Positions 26,325-34,538 of a stretch of DNA of 64,000 nt are shown here, in pieces. The translations under genes and the position numbers were made by a program. The notes under the pieces are model-generated. The model saw only the letters and a program-made list of their open reading frames with translations. It made no database searches and was not told the DNA's origin. Source of the stretch: Nevskia soli DSM 19509 (lineage in GTDB: Bacteria > Pseudomonadota > Gammaproteobacteria > Nevskiales > Nevskiaceae); the NCBI RefSeq assembly GCF_000711955.1, contig NZ_JONR01000024.1, forward strand, positions 32,019 through 96,018, read 5' to 3'. The stretch's first letter is position 1. Every line of letters starts with the position of its first letter.

Positions 26325-26772
26325 GTGCAACCGATCGGCTTTTGGGCATCGATGTTTACTGCAGGAGCGGCGTTTTCCCTGGCTTTCCTGGCGGTTGACG
26401 TCGGGGCCGATACGTCGCATTTGCCAGTCGCAAGGCAATGCGGAAGTATTACCTTCATCAGCGGCGGAATCGGTACGGAAGAATCAGAGGCCTTGAAAAA
26501 TGAGGCGCCTAACCACAGCCTTGCGCTATTATTTTCGATTCGAATAGGCACGCGATCTGCGTACAACGCCAACGTTCACGTTACCATTCTGGCCCCCAGG
26601 AACAACCAGTTCTGGACGTAATTTCCGACGACCATATTTTTTGGCTGATCTTCCGGCCGGTCGGTATGTGATCGCCGCAAGCTCGGGATCGGTCACCAAG
26701 AAGCAGGCGATCACCATTCATCCCGGAGAGCATCGCTTCCTGGGATTCGAATGGGCGGAAGACAGCCCCTGA
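26325..26772 (+). pseudogene. Frameshifted paralogue of the secreted protein at 4296-4748
   Basis: The first frame (26325-26621) encodes a signal-peptide-like leader and GGIGTEESEALKNEA, matching GGIGVDESQALKAEA of the intact gene, then IRIGTRSAYNANVHVTI against ARIGKRDAYTSAVKVTI. It then reaches an in-frame stop. In the +1 frame the similarity resumes as PYFLADLPAGRY (compare PYLLVDLPIGNY) and ends FEWAEDSP (compare FEWPEENQ) at 26772. One frameshift near 26600-26620 therefore breaks the gene. An FNR-type box is still in place upstream. A sequencing error cannot be excluded from one sequence. Confidence 0.75.
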
Positions 26773-26791
26773 ACCGGCGTCGCCAGGCCTC

Positions 26792-26989
26792 TCAGGCCTT
26801 GAACTCCGACTTCGCGGAAATCGTCGATATCTTCAGTGCCGAGTAGAGGGGGCAGATCCGGACCAGACCAGTCAGGAGGGGGATCACGCCAAGCCAACCC
26901 CAAGGGCCGATTCGACCAAAAACCGTTCCAAGTATCAGTGCCAAGCCGATTGAAACACGTACTATCCGATCAATATTGCCAACGTTCAT
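26792..26989 (-). CDS. DUF2892-type small membrane protein
   Basis: 65 residues from ATG 26989, with a GAGAAC tract upstream. MNVGNIDRIVRVSIGLALI, then GPWGWLGVIPLLTGLVRICPLY, is the standard two-helix pattern of the DUF2892 family (YgaP-like inner-membrane stub), including the conserved Cys-Pro before the tail. The function of the family is unknown; members often accompany sulfur or oxidative-stress genes. An FNR-type box lies 56 bp upstream. Confidence 0.8.
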   Translation of the reverse strand: MNVGNIDRIVRVSIGLALILGTVFGRIGPWGWLGVIPLLTGLVRICPLYSALKISTISAKSEFKA

Positions 26990-27045
26990 GTCGTTCTCAA
27001 GTGCAAGGCTGAATCTCATGATCGCGGGCCCGGACGCTCCAGACA

Positions 27046-27059
27046 TTGACGGAGATCAA
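27046..27059. promoter_or_regulatory. FNR/ANR-type box upstream of DUF2892 gene
   Basis: TTGAC-GGAG-ATCAA, 56 bp upstream of the minus-strand start at 26989. Confidence 0.65.
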
Positions 27060-27099
27060 GTCGATCGGTACGCGGCGTAGATCGATCCGTTTTGCACTC

Positions 27100-28443
27100 T
27101 CAACGATTCTGGTTGACCGAGCCCAAAAACGGCCTGATGCCGTGGCTGTCGACAAGAGGCAGGGCTGCGCCGATTTCGATTTCGGTGTTGATCAACCAGT
27201 TGATGCGGATGCGGACACCAAGCCCGATCGAGGCCAGCATCGGCCGGCCCTGCAGATGACCCGGATCCGGGTAGGCAGAGCCGGCCTCCAGGATGACCAG
27301 CAAGCGGGCCCAATCCCGGCCCACAGGCCGAAGATAGGCCGCTCCGAGATAGTAGCCTGCGTCGCCTTCCAGGAATCCGGAGGAGTAGCCGCGTAAAGAG
27401 CGTAACCCTCCCAGCGTGAAGAAGTTATGCTGCCGCCCGGGGGCTCCGCCCATATATTCGCTCGCGGCCGCCAACCATTCGATATTCTGATGAGGCGTTT
27501 CTCCGACCAGCCAATCGCGTCGGTAAGACAGGGAGAGGCTCGACGCTGAATATGTCGACGCCACTCCATCCAGCACCCATTGCAGGGTGCCGCGAAAACG
27601 CTGGCCCTCTTCGCTATAAATCAGGTATTTGAGATCGTCATAGGCGACGGAAACGATGGGTCCCGTGCCGATGCTGATCGGTCCGGGCGCATATTGGCCG
27701 CTGGGCGCGTCACGTACCCAGGAAAGCCCGGCCGAAACGTTCCAGCCTTTGCTGGGATGCTCGCGGGATAACGCGTAAGAGCCCAGGATTTGAGCCGTAT
27801 CGATCGACTCGTGATACGGCCGCCCCTGATCATCCAGGGAGTCCTGACTGGTGACGCCGGCGGATCCTGATAACCCGAAGCGGCTGTCGCCGATGAAGGG
27901 CACGCTGTAGCCCGCCTGGATGGATCGTTCGCCAGAGCGGCCTGGTTCGCGGTAGGTCCTGCTCATGGCCTGGATGTTCAGTGTATGGTTCAAGCCCCAC
28001 ACGTTGTTCCACCGTAACTGTCCACCATAGCCGTACTCGCCGCCGGAATTGCCGTCGACTCTTGGCACGGGCAGAATGCGCCACTTTTCGTGGACGGTGA
28101 ACCTTACCCGCACGCCATCCCCGGAGGGGGTAGTGGACACCTCGACCGCCCGGAACAAACCCAGATCCTGAATGGCCTGCCGGCTTCGTTCGATCAGTTG
28201 AGGGTCGGCGGGTCCACCGACCCGGATGGACAATTCCCGCATCATCGTCACTGGCTGGGTAACTTCGTTGCCGGAGAAATCTATGGCGGAGATTAGTGGC
28301 CAGGATCCAGCATGCGCGATATTACCTGCGAAAAGCAGGCAGGCCAGAAGAACGATCGATGAGAACCACCCTGCCTGGTGCACAGAGCGATTCGCGGCCG
28401 AAATGAATCGTGCCGCTCGCCTGGGCGGGTGATTACATCTCAT
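27100..28443 (-). CDS. Omp85/BamA-like outer-membrane protein with one POTRA-like domain
   Basis: About 447 residues from ATG 28443. A basic leader and hydrophobic segment (VLLACLLFAGNIAHA) act as signal peptide. Residues about 55-115 look like a single POTRA domain (ISAIDFSGNEVT, then LFRAVEVSTTPSGDGVRVRFTV). The C-terminal barrel has the surface-antigen LGGLRSLRGY segment, the R-G-Y/F motif of Omp85 proteins, near residue 340. Compared with BamA (five POTRA) or TamA (three) it is short, so it probably exports or inserts a specific lipid or protein. A perfect FNR-type box lies 76 bp upstream. Confidence 0.8.
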   Translation of the reverse strand: MRCNHPPRRAARFISAANRSVHQAGWFSSIVLLACLLFAGNIAHAGSWPLISAIDFSGNEVTQPVTMMRELSIRVGGPADPQLIERSRQAIQDLGLFRAVEVSTTPSGDGVRVRFTVHEKWRILPVPRVDGNSGGEYGYGGQLRWNNVWGLNHTLNIQAMSRTYREPGRSGERSIQAGYSVPFIGDSRFGLSGSAGVTSQDSLDDQGRPYHESIDTAQILGSYALSREHPSKGWNVSAGLSWVRDAPSGQYAPGPISIGTGPIVSVAYDDLKYLIYSEEGQRFRGTLQWVLDGVASTYSASSLSLSYRRDWLVGETPHQNIEWLAAASEYMGGAPGRQHNFFTLGGLRSLRGYSSGFLEGDAGYYLGAAYLRPVGRDWARLLVILEAGSAYPDPGHLQGRPMLASIGLGVRIRINWLINTEIEIGAALPLVDSHGIRPFLGSVNQNR

Positions 28444-28519
28444 GGAACTATCCAGTGGCATGCCGCGGCATCACAGTAATTGTGTGATTGCAGCTTAGGC
28501 GGTGCGGTACGGCACCGCT

Positions 28520-28533
28520 TTGATGCACATCAA
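28520..28533. promoter_or_regulatory. FNR/ANR-type box upstream of Omp85-like gene
   Basis: TTGAT-GCAC-ATCAA, a perfect dyad 76 bp upstream of ATG 28443. Confidence 0.75.
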
Positions 28534-28625
28534 TTGGTCACGGTATGGCGTTTCGCATCGTTATCCACGCTGGAGCACAGCGGAAGCGACTCCGCGGCCC
28601 GTGATTGAAGCGTGCATCAGCGGCC

Positions 28626-30212
28626 TCAGGTCACCAAAGTCGCCAGGCTGGCCAAGGCCACTTTCGGATCGGACATGCCATGGTAGATTTCGGGAATTCT
28701 GTTCTCGAGTCCGAGCAAGCCATAGACGGCATGCATTGCGGTTCGTACTGAGTATTCGACGGTGAATACCACGTCTTCCGGTATTTCCACATATTGCCCC
28801 AGCAATGCGAAATTTTCGGAACAATGCGGAATGACCGGCGGGCGGTCGATGGCGCCGCGAGGCGCGAACTCGCTGGTTATGTAGGGCATCATCACCGGGA
28901 TGACGCTGGTCGTCCGGCGAACCTGGTCGAGGATGTCCTCGAAGCCGAGTTGATGTATCAGCTCTGTCAGGATGTCCTGCCCCGAAGCTTCTGCCATGGT
29001 CTTGTCGACGTAATCTCCCTTTTTGTCCACAAATAGTCCATATCCCCAGATGGTATGGACATTATCTGGTTGCCCGGTGAAGTGCGGGGCGTGCGGCACC
29101 ACGATGGACATCAGCCAGCTCGAGTCCTTGAAAGTCATCAAGCCACCGGTACCGGGTGCATTCGACGAATAGCTGTGGAGGCGCTGGATGAGCAGCGGAT
29201 CGCAGATAGTGAGTGTGAAGGATTCCCACTTGCTCTCGTCGACGTTGCCGCAGAAGGCGGCAGGGCAGCCCAGGCCGGGGGCCTTGCGGGCCATGTTCTC
29301 CCACAGGCTCCAGGCACCGTCTTGCTTGTCCCGGATGAGTTCGGGCGGATGCTGATCGTCGCCCAGGCGCGCGTCGGCGGTCATCGAGCCGATGGTGATT
29401 AACGCGATATCGTCTTCCGTCACAACGAAGGATGTCGGCTCCCCGTTGCGCACTGCCTGGAGGCGGCTGATGCGGCGTCCGACGAAGCTTTCCTCGAAAT
29501 CGACGTCCACAACCTTTACGCCATATTCGAAACTGACGCCTTGGCCCTTCAACCAGGCCTCGATCGGACGAACTACGGAGTCATACTGGTTCAGCGGAGT
29601 CCGTCGGACACCGGCCAGGGTATGGATGCGCGGGAATTCCTGCAGGAAGCGCAACATATAGCGCCGCAACTCGATAGCGCTGTGCCAGTTCTGGAAAGCG
29701 AAGGTAGTACGCCACATGGCCCAGAAATTGGTTCCGAAGAAATGCTCCGAGAAATATTCGTCAATGCGTTTGCCGCTGAGCACACGCTCCGGGCTGGCCA
29801 ACAGGCGCACGATCTGGGTCCGGTCCTGCAAGTTGAATCCAAGGTCACTCGAATCCAGGATCCGGTGGTGGCGATCAATCAGCCTGGCCCGGGCCTCGGA
29901 GCGCCACTCGGTATTAAAGTCCCAGATCTCCTCCTTGACTGAACGCGAGGCGTTCTGCAGGGAGGGAATCGACTCCAGGATATTCCAGAGGCAAACATAG
30001 GTTTCCTCGGTCAGCATGCGGCCGCCGCGAGTGACGTAGCCCTTTGTGGGGTCGCCGGAACCATCCAGTGCGCCACCGGCTACCGAGAGTTCTTCCAGGA
30101 TGCGGATGTTCCTCCCTTCCATGCTGCCATCCCGGATCAGCAGCACGGCCGCGGATAGGGAGGCGATGCCGCCGCCGACAATATAGGCGGCGCCTTGCTT
30201 TTTTGTGGACAT
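28626..30212 (-). CDS. ohyA: Oleate hydratase (FAD-dependent)
   Basis: 528 residues from ATG 30212, with an AGAGGAAA site. It has the FAD Rossmann motif YIVGGGIASLSAA near residue 10, GGRMLTEETYVCLW, and the FFGTNFWAMWRTTFAFQ segment characteristic of oleate hydratases (old name: myosin-cross-reactive antigen). The family adds water to the 9,10 double bond of free unsaturated fatty acids. An FNR-type box lies 78 bp upstream, an unusual setting for this enzyme. A fatty-acid desaturase with a similar box lies 6 kb away, so both may remodel lipids in low oxygen. Confidence 0.9.
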   Translation of the reverse strand: MSTKKQGAAYIVGGGIASLSAAVLLIRDGSMEGRNIRILEELSVAGGALDGSGDPTKGYVTRGGRMLTEETYVCLWNILESIPSLQNASRSVKEEIWDFNTEWRSEARARLIDRHHRILDSSDLGFNLQDRTQIVRLLASPERVLSGKRIDEYFSEHFFGTNFWAMWRTTFAFQNWHSAIELRRYMLRFLQEFPRIHTLAGVRRTPLNQYDSVVRPIEAWLKGQGVSFEYGVKVVDVDFEESFVGRRISRLQAVRNGEPTSFVVTEDDIALITIGSMTADARLGDDQHPPELIRDKQDGAWSLWENMARKAPGLGCPAAFCGNVDESKWESFTLTICDPLLIQRLHSYSSNAPGTGGLMTFKDSSWLMSIVVPHAPHFTGQPDNVHTIWGYGLFVDKKGDYVDKTMAEASGQDILTELIHQLGFEDILDQVRRTTSVIPVMMPYITSEFAPRGAIDRPPVIPHCSENFALLGQYVEIPEDVVFTVEYSVRTAMHAVYGLLGLENRIPEIYHGMSDPKVALASLATLVT

Positions 30213-30290
30213 GGATTTCCTCTGCATCTGAACGATGGGTTTGCATTGCGGCCTTGCGACTTTAGTATGGCTACGTTGCCCGCTATGGCA

Positions 30291-30304
30291 TTGACCTGAG
30301 TCAA
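30291..30304. promoter_or_regulatory. FNR/ANR-type box upstream of oleate hydratase
   Basis: TTGAC-CTGA-GTCAA, 78 bp upstream of the minus-strand start at 30212. Confidence 0.7.
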
Positions 30305-30326
30305 CGTGGGAATGTGCTAGCGAGCC

Positions 30327-30471
30327 TCTGTTCAATCCCATACCCCGCCGCGGTTTGCCCTTTGACGCAGGGCTGCGCTACTCGCTCCTCATGTGCAATC
30401 AAGCATACTTCGTCGCTCGCGCCTTGCCAGGCACAAAATAGGGGCAACGGCAGGGTATGGGATTGAACAGA
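30327..30471. mobile_element. MITE-like 145-bp element with 19-bp perfect terminal inverted repeats
   Basis: The ends are exact reverse complements: TCTGTTCAATCCCATACCC at 30327-30345 and its complement at 30453-30471. The interior encodes nothing and no transposase is present. No clear target duplication is visible. The 3' end of the hemoglobin gene begins 7 bp beyond the right end, and the oleate hydratase control region is 22 bp beyond the left end. It is a miniature non-autonomous element or a large stem-loop; the long perfect arms favour the former. Confidence 0.6.
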
Positions 30472-30477
30472 AGTCCC

Positions 30478-30861
30478 CTAGGGTACGGGATCGACGCCTT
30501 TGGTCACGATGTCGTTGGCATGGACATCCAGCCGGAAAATGACGTCGTAACACTCCTGCTCGGAGAGTTTGTAATCCGCCAGCGCCGCGAAAAGGTGTTG
30601 GGTGAAACGCTGGTAATTGGCCAGCGATATCTTGAGATGGCTGTGGGCGCGGCGAATGGGACTGCCTTCGTAGTGCACCGGCCCACCCAGAGCGGCGGAT
30701 AAAAACTCGACCTGCATACGCTTGAGTTTCTCCATATTGGCATCGGCAAAGAAAGGTTTTAATTCCGGGTCCTTCAGAACCCGACCGTAGAATTGCTCCA
30801 CCAAGCTGGGCATTGCGTCGGCACCGCCGATGCGCTCAAAAAGCGATTGAACTTGCGTCAT
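30478..30861 (-). CDS. Truncated hemoglobin, group I-like
   Basis: 127 residues, typical 2/2 hemoglobin length. It has the opening LFERIGGADAMPSLVEQFYGRVL, the conserved FF near residue 37, and the F-helix RAHSHLKI with the proximal heme His at 73-75. Members bind O2 or NO and often serve NO detoxification or oxygen sensing. ATG 30861 has an AGGATGGA tract upstream. A symmetric FNR-like dyad lies 68 bp upstream. Confidence 0.85.
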   Translation of the reverse strand: MTQVQSLFERIGGADAMPSLVEQFYGRVLKDPELKPFFADANMEKLKRMQVEFLSAALGGPVHYEGSPIRRAHSHLKISLANYQRFTQHLFAALADYKLSEQECYDVIFRLDVHANDIVTKGVDPVP

Positions 30862-30929
30862 CGTGATCCATCCTGGGTAAGGCCGGAAAGGCTTGTTCGA
30901 AAGGCTACCCTGGCAACCAGGGTGGCGAA

Positions 30930-30943
30930 ATGATGTACATCAT
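30930..30943. promoter_or_regulatory. FNR-like dyad upstream of truncated hemoglobin
   Basis: ATGAT-GTAC-ATCAT, a fully symmetric variant with A/T in place of the outer T/A, 68 bp upstream of ATG 30861. Confidence 0.5.
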
Positions 30944-31398
30944 TGAGGCCGTGATTGATGAACGGCCTAATGGCATCTTGCATATAGACGACCAAGCTTG
31001 GCATGTCTCTTCGCCGAATCGTCGTCTTCAAGGACATCCGGATTCGCGGGGAGCGCATCTACGTAACCCCTTGGCCGATGCCTACGTCATTTCGCCCGGG
31101 AAAATCTCTCGTTTCGACATACACTTGCTTCGTGGGAAGGGCGCCCGGATCACCGCCCCCTCAATGGCGATACCCACCCTGGTCTACCGCAGGTTTTTCG
31201 GAGCCCACGGCGTGAAAGCCGCTTTGCGGAATCCGGCCAGTGGGGACCATATTCCTGGGCGGGGTGGAAGACAGCAGTGAGCATCAGCGCCATGTCTGGT
31301 TGACTCGTTTGCGCTCGTTCGGGACGGCCGGAAACCTGAAGCGGGGAGTGCAAGAATCCGGTCTGCGGAACTGGACCTCCGGGCTCGAGCCCCATCAT

Positions 31399-31412
31399 TT
31401 GATCCAGATCAA
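31399..31412. promoter_or_regulatory. FNR/ANR-type box upstream of cytochrome-like gene
   Basis: TTGAT-CCAG-ATCAA, a perfect dyad 77 bp upstream of ATG 31490. Confidence 0.75.
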
Positions 31413-31489
31413 GGCGCCATTGCTTGTTACGGACAAAACTTGAATATCAGAAGTTTTGTTCAATAGTCCCGTGAATCGTTGGAGCAACC

Positions 31490-32287
31490 ATGTTCGACAG
31501 AAAGTTCCTGGCCAGGTCACTCGCAGTCCTGTTTCTGCTGGCTGGAGTCACCCTGACCCGGACGTGGGCCGGTCCGCCGTCCGCCAAAGCGGGTCCGGCG
31601 GCGCCGTCCTCGGAGCAGATTGCTCAGCTTCAATCCGGTGTTCGAAGCCTGCTGGACCAACTCCAGGAGATCGACGAACTGCATGATGAAGGACAGCGCC
31701 GTGTCCTGATTGCACGTCACTGGCAGGCGGTCCAGACCTATATGCGCAGCATCCGCGATTTGCGGCCACCCGAGGCGACCTCGTATGCCAGCCCCATGCT
31801 GTTCGGATCTGCCGCGGAGTGCCGCCTGCCGGCGACCGTCACCACTGATGGGTATGTATCCAGGATGCGGGATACCCTGTGGCTAACCCGGGAGCACCTT
31901 GCCGATGCATATTCTGCCAAGGACCCAGCCCTGCGGCTGCGCATCTTCGACGATCTGTCCCGTAGCGCATATCAGTCGATGCAGCTGGTTCGCGTGTTCG
32001 GCTGGATGAATGGTAGTGCGGTGCCCATCGCGCTGGAACACGCACCGGTTCCGGAGTCCGCTTCGGAGCCGGCATACCTGGTGCGCCGCTATTGCGGGCA
32101 GTGCCACGCGCCGCCTCCGACGGCGCTGCACAGCGCCAATGAATGGTCGACTGTGACATCGAAGATGTCCGATCACATCCGGGTTGCGAACTCCATGAAT
32201 CCTCAGGAGATCGAGCGGCCGGATCCAAAGGAATTGAGTCTGATCGTCACTTATCTTGAAGCTCATGGCTGTGAGACGAAAGACTGA
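31490..32287 (+). CDS. Exported monoheme c-type cytochrome-like protein
   Basis: 265 residues. The N-terminus (MFDRKFLARSLAVLFLLAG) is a signal peptide. A single CXXCH heme motif, YCGQCHAPP, lies near residue 201, late in the chain, followed by a MSDHIR segment that could supply the distal Met. The region before it (residues 30-190) is helical with no recognised domain. It may be a periplasmic electron carrier or sensor. The family was not identified. A perfect FNR-type box is upstream and a DUF6455-like gene follows 98 bp downstream. Confidence 0.75.
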   Translation: MFDRKFLARSLAVLFLLAGVTLTRTWAGPPSAKAGPAAPSSEQIAQLQSGVRSLLDQLQEIDELHDEGQRRVLIARHWQAVQTYMRSIRDLRPPEATSYASPMLFGSAAECRLPATVTTDGYVSRMRDTLWLTREHLADAYSAKDPALRLRIFDDLSRSAYQSMQLVRVFGWMNGSAVPIALEHAPVPESASEPAYLVRRYCGQCHAPPPTALHSANEWSTVTSKMSDHIRVANSMNPQEIERPDPKELSLIVTYLEAHGCETKD

Positions 32288-32385
32288 GAGCGAAAGGGTA
32301 GCTGGCATGCAGCACAAACTGTACGCACCACGGTCTACGGACCCAATGCATTGTTGATTCGCTGAGCGAAGTGAAAGAGGCAGAC

Positions 32386-32778
32386 ATGTTTCCGATCGAT
32401 CAGATTCCGTTGCCCGTTCAATTGTACGTGCCGCTGGTTACAGCGTGCTTGTTGGGAGCGACCGCCACCGGCTTGTTGCTGATGATGCTTCACGATCAAA
32501 GGATCTGGGAGGTTCTGCGCCGTAAAAGCCTCGGACGCCGTCTGCGCGGATTGCGAATGAACCGGATGATCGGTCTGCGCGGTATCAGCCGCGAACTCTA
32601 TATCCGGCTGACACCGATCGTGGTGCTGCGAAAGGACATGGATACCTGCCGTAAGTGCCTGCGCAAAAGCCGTTGCGATACCTCTTATATCGTGGGCATG
32701 GAATCCGACCCCGCGCTATCCTATTGTCCGAACACTCCCTCGCTGGATCGGGCATGGGGAAAGTGGCGTCGCCAGTAG
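32386..32778 (+). CDS. Membrane protein with DUF6455-like Cys motif
   Basis: 130 residues from ATG 32386, with an AGAGG site 6 nt upstream. One membrane segment (residues 15-36) is followed by a basic helical region. It ends in a four-cysteine C-terminal module, CRKCLRKSRC then SYCPNTPSL, which matches the DUF6455 pattern CxxCx5C...YCPN. This suggests a metal or redox site on the cytosolic side. It follows the cytochrome-like gene in the same direction and may share its promoter. The function is unknown. Confidence 0.65.
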   Translation: MFPIDQIPLPVQLYVPLVTACLLGATATGLLLMMLHDQRIWEVLRRKSLGRRLRGLRMNRMIGLRGISRELYIRLTPIVVLRKDMDTCRKCLRKSRCDTSYIVGMESDPALSYCPNTPSLDRAWGKWRRQ

Positions 32779-32915
32779 CGCCAGCTGTCTCGAGTCTTGG
32801 AGCGCGTGGTTTTCATTTCCATACCTTACGATTTGGCAGACCTGTAACCCGGCATAGCGGCCTGCACTTCGCTCGAAAACGGCACACCATGGGACGAGAC
32901 TGGGTTGAAGAACGC

Positions 32916-33869
32916 TCAGTTAGGCGGCAAGAGGGCGCCCCTTGTTTCCGTTATCGCATGCGCACGAGAAGGGGGTATCCAGAAACGTTTTATCTTGTGG
33001 AACAGCTTCCATTCCATTTCTAGCAGTCGCTCGTATCGACGCTGCCGTAACTTCAGCACCTTGCGCTGGATTTTGGCGCGACGCCGTACCGATTTTTCCT
33101 GGCTTTTGACCAACCGCTTGATCCTGCGACGACCGACTTCAGCATCGTGGACTTCACCCAGGGCCTGCTGCAGAGAATAGGCCTGAAAAGCGAGGGTATC
33201 CGCGCTGCCGCCGAAACTTTCACGAAGCACCTCGCAGGCATAGCGCAAGCGTTTGACGGATTTTCGCAGACTATGCAGCCCCTCCGGATCAAGGGTCTCA
33301 CAGGCATGCGCGCGCTTGCGAATCGCCTTGAAAGCATGCTCCAGCATTCCAGCCAGGTCACGCTGCACTCCAGAATCGATTCCTTCCATGGAGTGCGTGC
33401 CAAGAGTTGCCAGACGGCATAATTTGTCCTGCAGAAGGGCGCATCGCTCGGTGCGAACCGCCGCGGCTATGTTGTCCGCGGCTCTTTTGCGGCTGACCCG
33501 GGCCAGAGACAAAAGTTTGCGAAGTGCCTTATCGCCGTGGCCACTCGGATTCCAGATCTTGCGATCGCTCAGCAGCACGTCCCAGTCCCGGACATCGGCA
33601 GAGCGCTTCTTCAGCCAACGCAGATCCTCCAGTAGCGCCGAGCCTGTTTCGGCAGGGATCCGATCGAGGCGGACCTCCAGGATGGTGATGAGCTTGACCA
33701 GATTGATCCGCAAGTCATGGATCGCTTCCGGGCAAGCCTCACTCCTTACTGCATCGATATTTTGGTCGACATGCCTCGCCAGTCTGGTAGTCACTATAAC
33801 GACGTACAAGGCATGTTCCGGCGCGGATTCGTAAGTTTTCGATCTGTCTACGGTTGAGGACATTGTCAC
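32916..33869 (-). CDS. CHAD-domain protein
   Basis: 317 residues from GTG 33869, chosen because GGAGG lies 8 nt upstream; ATG 33863 is further from that site. Two CHAD half-repeats with conserved basic helices are seen: IHDLRINLVKL near residue 49 and LHSLRKSVKRLRYA near residue 201. The C-terminus is very basic. CHAD domains bind inorganic polyphosphate and associate with polyP granules. The gene follows a small coiled-coil gene (37 bp gap) whose promoter holds tandem FNR-type boxes. Confidence 0.85.
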   Translation of the reverse strand: MTMSSTVDRSKTYESAPEHALYVVIVTTRLARHVDQNIDAVRSEACPEAIHDLRINLVKLITILEVRLDRIPAETGSALLEDLRWLKKRSADVRDWDVLLSDRKIWNPSGHGDKALRKLLSLARVSRKRAADNIAAAVRTERCALLQDKLCRLATLGTHSMEGIDSGVQRDLAGMLEHAFKAIRKRAHACETLDPEGLHSLRKSVKRLRYACEVLRESFGGSADTLAFQAYSLQQALGEVHDAEVGRRRIKRLVKSQEKSVRRRAKIQRKVLKLRQRRYERLLEMEWKLFHKIKRFWIPPSRAHAITETRGALLPPN

Positions 33870-33906
33870 GGCACGTACCTCCCGGCGGCGCCGGACTGAA
33901 TCCGTC

Positions 33907-34176
33907 TCAGATTTTCATGGCATGCTTGAGCTCGGTATAGCCGTTGCGAATCGTCTCCAGCAGGATCTGCGCTGCAACCTCGATTTGGGGCAGGGCGTGA
34001 TCCGCCGCCACTTCCGCCCGGCCGATATGTTCGCGCAAAGTATCCATCTTGGCTTCCAATTCGTTCCACCGATCCTTCAAATCGGCTTCCAGCAAAGCAG
34101 TACGTAGCGCGAGCTCGTCGCGCAGCATGCAGAGTGCGGTGAAGTTATTGTCGAGTGCGGTCGAGATGCGGGACAT
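33907..34176 (-). CDS. Small helical (coiled-coil) protein
   Basis: 89 residues from ATG 34176, preceded by AGGAG. The sequence from residue 20 onward is heptad-rich with alternating charged and hydrophobic positions (LALRTALLEADLKDRWNELE), so it is probably a coiled coil. No family is recognised. It heads an operon with the CHAD gene, which raises the possibility of a polyP-granule or phasin-like role; this is inference. Confidence 0.65.
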   Translation of the reverse strand: MSRISTALDNNFTALCMLRDELALRTALLEADLKDRWNELEAKMDTLREHIGRAEVAADHALPQIEVAAQILLETIRNGYTELKHAMKI

Positions 34177-34229
34177 GGAGAACTCCTGTGGATGAGGCTT
34201 CAGTTTCCATCTGTCGAGCACTTAGTGCC

Positions 34230-34243
34230 TTGATCTGCATCAA
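34230..34243. promoter_or_regulatory. FNR/ANR-type box, first of tandem pair
   Basis: TTGAT-CTGC-ATCAA, a perfect dyad 53 bp upstream of the minus-strand start at 34176. Its centre is 23 bp from that of the next box. Confidence 0.75.
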
Positions 34244-34252
34244 CCGCGTGCT

Positions 34253-34266
34253 TTGACACAGATCAA
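34253..34266. promoter_or_regulatory. FNR/ANR-type box, second of tandem pair
   Basis: TTGAC-ACAG-ATCAA, 98 bp upstream of ATG 34365. Together with 34230-34243 it could control both divergent operons. Confidence 0.65.
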
Positions 34267-34364
34267 GGACGGCGGCTCTCGCCGGTCCGACACTAATCAA
34301 TATAGCCATTGCGTATCGCGATGGCGCGGATGATCGGTTTTGTAGCGACCCACGGGAGCGAGCA

Positions 34365-34538
34365 ATGTCACATTACCTGAAGAAGCAACAGCAGGTTCTG
34401 GACCGGGTGCTGGCGGAAAAGGCCGGCCACACAGGAACTTCGCGCGGCGGACTTTCCGAAGCCTCGTTGATGCAGCTCAAGCTGGGTGGCATGCGCGAAA
34501 AGGCGAAACCCATGGTTGCGAGAAGGAAGAAGAAATGA
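34365..34538 (+). CDS. 57-residue basic protein leading the RpoH-paralogue operon
   Basis: A small open frame from ATG 34365 to TGA 34538. A GGGAG site sits 8 nt upstream, and the stop overlaps the sigma-factor ATG (ATGA) at 34535, so translation is coupled. The product is rich in Lys/Arg and Gln, ends in a RRKKK tail and has no membrane segment. It may be a coupling leader, a small sigma-associated protein or a nucleic-acid binder. Function unknown, but ribosome site and overlap strongly support that it is translated. Confidence 0.7.
   Translation: MSHYLKKQQQVLDRVLAEKAGHTGTSRGGLSEASLMQLKLGGMREKAKPMVARRKKK

Larger units (their letters stand above)
30862..31489. other. Intergenic stretch of about 630 bp with two FNR-type sites
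   Basis: No convincing gene is found between the hemoglobin start and the cytochrome-like gene. Several open frames exist on both strands (for example 30930-31280 and 31150-31398), but their translations lack protein-like composition, ribosome sites and any family resemblance. The region holds FNR-type boxes at 30930-30943 and 31399-31412. Decayed sequence is possible. Confidence 0.55.

Noticed and set aside
30930..31398. Several open frames in the hemoglobin-cytochrome gap
   Set aside because: No ribosome site, no protein-like composition, and they overlap the FNR-type sites.
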